64,000 nt of DNA from Geopsychrobacter electrodiphilus DSM 16401 (lineage in GTDB: Bacteria > Desulfobacterota > Desulfuromonadia > Desulfuromonadales > Geopsychrobacteraceae). The stretch covers positions 496,001 to 560,000 of the forward strand of contig NZ_ARWE01000001.1 of NCBI RefSeq assembly GCF_000384395.1. Reading direction: 5' to 3'. The notes below the pieces were generated by a model. That model was not told the DNA's origin, searched no databases, and worked only from the letters and a program-made list of their open reading frames with translations. Made by a program: the position numbers and the translations under genes. This document shows positions 60,176-64,000 of the stretch, piece by piece. How positions within the stretch are numbered: the first letter of the stretch is position 1; each line of letters opens with the position of its first letter.

Positions 60176-60454
60176 GGTCGTTCTCCATTGGGGAATGGTC
60201 TTTGCGAGGTGCGTTGTTCGGTTCGGCATTGTAGGGTTTTTCCGCCAGTCATACCAGTAAAAATACGGTTCGCGGGTCCTTAAGAGGGTGACCAGCGGCT
60301 ATTCTTCTGCTAGATTTACGCGTTTAATTTCGGTTTGGATCCCAGGCTTAACCGTTCGACGGTGTTGGCGGATTCAGGAATACAGGGACTAAAGATTTCG
60401 TTTACCGGCGGTGAATACGTCGGAACAAGCGAAAAATAAATAAGGCGGTTTATT
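60176..60454. other. Divergent intergenic region
   Basis: About 280 bases between the lipoprotein and ResB-like genes. It should hold both promoters. A CTGCTAGATTT stretch at 60309-60319 could be an extended -10 for the rightward gene. Nothing else is clear. Confidence 0.35.
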
Positions 60455-61654
60455 GTGATTTTTTGGCGTTTTTTCAGCTCTGTCAAATTGACGATTTCCC
60501 TGCTTTTGGGGATGGCGGTGGTGGCGATCCCGGCGACGGTGATAAAGCCCGAGATGGGGCGCTATGAAGTTTTTTATCAGACCGCCTGGTTTCGTTCCCT
60601 CCTGTTTTTACTGGCCCTGAATCTGCTGGTCTGTACCATCCGCACCATCAATCGTAATCTGCGTGACCGCCCACGTTTTTATGCGCAGCTGGCGCAATTA
60701 CCCGAATCGGCGCTTCGGTTGCAGACATCATCAATCGATCCGCTTCTGGTCGCTTTGACCTCCCTCGGTTTTCGGGGTGAACAGATCGGCAACCGGATCT
60801 GGGGCCGGCGTGGTCGTGCCGGACGCTGGGGCTCAACCCTGGTTCATTGCAGCCTGCTGGCGATCATGTTCGGTGCCATTCTTGGGCAGAGGGGGTTTGT
60901 CGGAACGATTAACACCTATCTTCATGACGAGAACCGTAGCTACTTTGACTGGAATCTTCAGAAGGAGAAGCCCCTCGGTTTTACTTTGCGCGTCGATCGT
61001 TTCGCCCTCGAGTATTATCCCATAACTCTCCGTTTTGACCTGGTTGACGCGGACAAAGGGACGAAGCTCGGCACCTTTACCCTGCTTGAAGGTGAGTCGA
61101 TTGATCTGGCCGATAGAAAGCTGCGGGTCCAGGCCAGGCATTTCAATCCCGATGAAAAAATTCTGACCCTGGGGATTTTTCGGAACGGCAATTTTGTCGG
61201 GGATTATCTGGTGTTTCCAGGTGATGAACGATTTGGTGATTTGAAAAACCCCGGGGTTGAAGCCAGAAATGTGCAGTTTCGCGATCCGATTCTGAAACAG
61301 ATGGAGAGCGATATGACCATCCTTGAAAAGGGCAAGGTGGTCAAGCAGGGAACAATCCGTGTCAATGAGCCCCTGACCTGGCGAGGGGTTTCAATTTATC
61401 AGACCGCTTACTCACGTGATAAATCGGGGAACTGGGCCACCGGGTTTCAGCTGTCGAAAGATCCGGGTGAGATGATTGTCTGGATTGCATCGGTATTACT
61501 GCTTCTGGGTTTGGCTGCGGCGTTCATCATTCCGTATCGCGCTGTAGGTATTCGCCGTTATGAGGATGACTTTTATCTGCTGCCGCTGCATGGCTTTCGC
61601 GGCGAACTGGGGCAGGAACAGCTGGCCGAAATTGCGCGTCGGCTCGATGCGTAG
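60455..61654 (+). CDS. ResB-like cytochrome c biogenesis protein
   Basis: A 399-residue inner-membrane protein. The GTG at 60455 is the likely start (IFWRFFSSVKLTISLLLG). Helices are at about 9-28, 48-64, 128-146 and 350-370. The long loop between helices 3 and 4 (about 150-345) is periplasmic. The ends SSVKLTISLLLGMAVVAI, RWGSTLVHCSLLAIMFG and LTWRGVSIYQTAY match the ResB/Ccs1 family, which works with CcsA/ResC to attach heme to cytochromes c (System II). No CcsA is adjacent in the window. The number of cytochromes nearby makes a role in their maturation plausible. Confidence 0.85.
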   Translation: MIFWRFFSSVKLTISLLLGMAVVAIPATVIKPEMGRYEVFYQTAWFRSLLFLLALNLLVCTIRTINRNLRDRPRFYAQLAQLPESALRLQTSSIDPLLVALTSLGFRGEQIGNRIWGRRGRAGRWGSTLVHCSLLAIMFGAILGQRGFVGTINTYLHDENRSYFDWNLQKEKPLGFTLRVDRFALEYYPITLRFDLVDADKGTKLGTFTLLEGESIDLADRKLRVQARHFNPDEKILTLGIFRNGNFVGDYLVFPGDERFGDLKNPGVEARNVQFRDPILKQMESDMTILEKGKVVKQGTIRVNEPLTWRGVSIYQTAYSRDKSGNWATGFQLSKDPGEMIVWIASVLLLLGLAAAFIIPYRAVGIRRYEDDFYLLPLHGFRGELGQEQLAEIARRLDA

Positions 61655-61719
61655 AGCCCTATCAGAAGCAAAGCACAACCCCCGGGGCCGCCACCCTGGG
61701 GGAGTTTCAGGGAGGATTT

Positions 61720-61743
61720 TCTCACCTCTCACCCCTCACCTTT
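61720..61743 (+). repeat. GTGAGG-type repeat, C-rich arm
   Basis: TCACCTCTCACCCCTCACCT is the complement of the GTGAGG-type repeat of the nuo operon spacers. It lies between convergent genes. Confidence 0.5.
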
Positions 61744-62870
61744 CACCAGCTCTTCCCCTTCGGTTCCAACCTCTTCAGCTCGTACTGGCGCGTCCCCAGG
61801 CCGATCTTTTCACCATGTTCCAGGGTGACTTCCCAGTCGATATGCGGGTGAACACCGCGGAATTTATCGCCGCCCGGTTCGTGCCCGGTTGCGAGGGCCG
61901 TTTGGCTTAAGCCCTGGGCCTGGTTGACGAGATCAGCACAGGCCTGGTCAAGTGCGACCGGGTCAGTTGAGGCGAGAATGCCGATGTCGGGGACGATGGC
62001 TGCATCCGAATGGCCATAGCAGTCGCAGGAGGGGCTGACCTGGGTGATAAAATTGACGAAGAGGGCTTTTCCCGCTTTACCCTGCAGGGCGCCCATGGCG
62101 TATTCGGCCATTTTGCGCATGACCTTGCTGGATTCCTCGTTCCACTGAATGTGAATCGCCTTGCTCGGGCAGAGGCTGATGCAGCGGCCACAACCGGTGC
62201 AGCGCTCCACGTCGATCAGCGCGGCGTCGCTTTTGATTTCAATCGCGCCATGGGCGCAACCCGGCAGGCAGGCACCACACTGGGTGCAACCCTTCACGTT
62301 GACCACCGGCGCGACCGTTGAATGCTGCTCCAGTTTCCCTTCACGGCTCGAACATCCCATGGCCAGGTTTTTGATCGTACCGCCGAAGCCGGTCAGCTCA
62401 TGGCATTTGAAATGGCTGACGGCGATCAGGTTGTCGGCTTCCAGTATTTCAACCCCGATGTCGGCGCTGGTCAAGAGTTCACCGGCAATCGCGACCCGGC
62501 GTGAAGAATGACCGCGCAAGCCGTCACAGATAATCAGCGGTGCACCGACCACCGCATAGGCGAAGCCGTTTTCAATCCCGCAACTGAGGGCAGAGACTGC
62601 CTCTTTGCGCTCACCCGGATAGAGGGTGCAGCTGTCAGTCAAAAAGGGTTTGCCACCCAGCGTACGCACCGCTTCAACAATTTTCCGGATAAAAACCGGG
62701 CGGATGTAGGCATGTCCGCCTTTCTCACCGAAATGGATCTTGATGGCGCTGAGGTCGTCGTTGCCGATGATCCTGGGGAGACCGGCGTGCTGAAGAAGTC
62801 GTTCAAGTTTAGTGAACATGTTCTCTCGATTTCCAGCACGAAAATCGGCCATCCATACAGTTTCTGACAT
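61743..62870 (-). CDS. DUF362-type protein with two [4Fe-4S] clusters
   Basis: A 375-residue cytosolic protein. Residues ~1-185 and ~260-340 form the DUF362 domain (AIKIHFGEKGGHAYIRP; HFKCHELTGFGGTIKNLAMG). Between them is a two-cluster ferredoxin unit: CTQCGACLPGCAHGAIEI and CTGCGRCISLCPSKAIHI. GGGAGAAA precedes the ATG. Family members are common in anaerobes and are proposed to work in electron transfer or Fe-S-dependent maturation. The substrate is not known. It is not clearly in an operon. Confidence 0.85.
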   Translation of the reverse strand: MSETVWMADFRAGNRENMFTKLERLLQHAGLPRIIGNDDLSAIKIHFGEKGGHAYIRPVFIRKIVEAVRTLGGKPFLTDSCTLYPGERKEAVSALSCGIENGFAYAVVGAPLIICDGLRGHSSRRVAIAGELLTSADIGVEILEADNLIAVSHFKCHELTGFGGTIKNLAMGCSSREGKLEQHSTVAPVVNVKGCTQCGACLPGCAHGAIEIKSDAALIDVERCTGCGRCISLCPSKAIHIQWNEESSKVMRKMAEYAMGALQGKAGKALFVNFITQVSPSCDCYGHSDAAIVPDIGILASTDPVALDQACADLVNQAQGLSQTALATGHEPGGDKFRGVHPHIDWEVTLEHGEKIGLGTRQYELKRLEPKGKSW

Positions 62871-63057
62871 CAGGTTTCTCCCATTTGTTGAAGTTGACCC
62901 TGACAGAATAGGCAGGCTTGCACTCTATGTCGAGGGTCTTTTTTTTGCGGAGTGGGATGGCAGGAGATCGGGCTGGTAAGTGAAAAGCATTTTGCTTGCG
63001 GTGATGCACACAAAAGGCATTCGGGCCTGATCAAAGTTTATGGGGATAGCGGGAGAG

Positions 63058-64000
63058 TTAATTTCTGTCCAGCGATTCGGGGCGCAGCATGCTGCAGAAG
63101 TTGTCCTGCGGGTTCTCAAATTGAATTCCCAGGCGATAGGTACAGGCCTCCGAGTTGTGGCCGACGTAGCGGATCTGGCCGATTGTTTCAAGGTTTCGTG
63201 GCCAGAAGGGGTGGCGGAAAAAAAGTTCAACGCGGGTGCCGATGGCGGGTGAACAGTCACATTTGAGGGAGAGCCCGGTATGACTGATATCGGATGAAAG
63301 GGCCGGGGTGAAGCGGTCCTGTCCGGCAAGTTTAAATTCAACAATGTTGTTGAACTGGTGACGATTGGCAACACGTGCCTCCTCGAGGCGCGGCAAAATG
63401 GCGTTACGGGTTCCTTTGGCTTCATAAAGATAACGATCTGCAGCTTCGATCAATTCTCCAACGTTGGTGCCATGTTGCGGATAGTTGGCCACGCCACCAC
63501 TGATGGTGAGGTTGCAGGTGTCGAGACGGTCCTGGCCGGAGAAGGATTCGCGCGCGATGCTTTCACGGATCGTCTCCGCCAGTTGCAGGGCGTTTTCCAG
63601 ATTGCAATCAGGGAGCAGAATCGCAAATTCTTCCCCGCCGTAACGCGTCGGTAGATCGAGTTCGCCCGTATGCTGACGAAGAATCTTGCCGATCTGGCGT
63701 AAGACCTGGTCTCCCTGCAGATGGCCGCAGCGATCATTGAACTGTTTAAAATGATCAAGGTCAAAGAACAGGATACTGAAAGTTTGTCCCGCCTGCTGGT
63801 TGGCGAGGTCTATGGACTGTTGCAGCTGCTGCTTGAAATAGCTCTGGTTGTAAAGCTGGGTCAAACCATCAGTTACCGCCGCGAGCCGGATGGCTTCGAG
63901 ATCACGCGATTCGATGATGAGCGGGTTGGTCAGTTCGGTGGTTTTTTGGCGCAGGTAGTTGAGCAGTGTGGCTCGGAATGATTGGTTTGGGCCGCTTGTT
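63058..64000 (-). CDS. Diguanylate cyclase with C-terminal PilZ domain (N-terminus outside window)
   Basis: The frame is open to the window edge (313 residues visible). The visible start is a helical linker (LEAIRLAAVTDGLTQLYNQS) into a GGDEF domain with active motif RYGGEEF and FFDLDHFKQFNDRCGH. The product-inhibition site RxxD is replaced by GELD, so feedback by that site is probably lost. The C-terminal ~90 residues are PilZ-like with an intact RxxxR (RVANR) and DxSxxG (DISHTGLSL), which bind c-di-GMP. The protein could make c-di-GMP and sense it itself. Confidence 0.9.
   Translation of the reverse strand, partial: TSGPNQSFRATLLNYLRQKTTELTNPLIIESRDLEAIRLAAVTDGLTQLYNQSYFKQQLQQSIDLANQQAGQTFSILFFDLDHFKQFNDRCGHLQGDQVLRQIGKILRQHTGELDLPTRYGGEEFAILLPDCNLENALQLAETIRESIARESFSGQDRLDTCNLTISGGVANYPQHGTNVGELIEAADRYLYEAKGTRNAILPRLEEARVANRHQFNNIVEFKLAGQDRFTPALSSDISHTGLSLKCDCSPAIGTRVELFFRHPFWPRNLETIGQIRYVGHNSEACTYRLGIQFENPQDNFCSMLRPESLDRN

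Noticed and set aside
1-64000. tRNA, rRNA or intact transposase genes
   Set aside because: I saw no T-loop/anticodon arrangement, no ribosomal RNA core sequences beyond a short chance similarity near 54685, and no transposase motifs.

Overview
The window looks like chromosome of a Gram-negative anaerobe of the Desulfuromonadales type (Geobacter, Desulfuromonas and relatives). The clues are a complex I operon with a fused NuoB-NuoC-NuoD protein, a class III ribonucleotide reductase, a response regulator with a PATAN domain, roadblock proteins, a sensor kinase carrying a c-type heme motif, and very large secreted multiheme cytochromes with the alternating CX4CH / CXXCH pattern known from Geobacter. 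This assignment rests on gene content only.

Layout. 1-13950: nuoBCD (5' end outside the window), nuoE, F, G, H, I, J, K, L, M, N, all on the + strand, encoding a complete NADH-accepting complex I apart from nuoA and the start of nuoB. Three spacers inside the operon carry a degenerate GTGAGG-type repeat. 13947-17963: a PAS histidine kinase translationally coupled to nuoN, a GST-like protein, a CoA-binding protein, a remnant of an HDOD-like gene, and a BioD/DRTGG-type P-loop protein. 18032-24386: a TPR protein and a signalling cluster (soluble histidine kinase, receiver-PATAN protein, two roadblock/LC7 proteins, two Cache-type periplasmic sensors). 24488-28159: NikR, then an anaerobic ribonucleotide reductase operon (nrdD, a separate 47-codon gene for the glycyl-radical domain, nrdG) preceded by two NrdR boxes. 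28184-32077: a small diheme cytochrome, membrane proteins, murI, a GerMN protein and a pseudopilin-like protein.

32144-54084 is the most striking part. A membrane sensor kinase with a periplasmic CXXCH motif and a sigma-54-dependent response regulator are followed by a long hairpin terminator and a good -24/-12 promoter. Downstream lie a secreted NHL/PEGA/FG-GAP protein, a tetraheme cytochrome, a 2706-residue cytochrome with 57 CXXCH plus 14 CX3CH/CX4CH motifs, and a 2229-residue protein whose N-terminal half is beta-sandwich modules and whose C-terminal half is a cytochrome. I read this as a redox-sensing circuit driving an extracellular electron-transfer apparatus.

54217-54868 has no convincing gene but could fold into many hairpins. 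54869-58066 holds two paralogous exported TPR proteins flanking an 18-codon peptide gene that has its own ribosome site and terminator; I consider this a candidate undescribed peptide system. 58253-64000: a triple-repeat secreted protein, a lipoprotein, a ResB-like protein, a DUF362-type ferredoxin protein, and a GGDEF-PilZ protein cut by the window edge. No tRNA, rRNA, CRISPR array or intact insertion sequence was seen.
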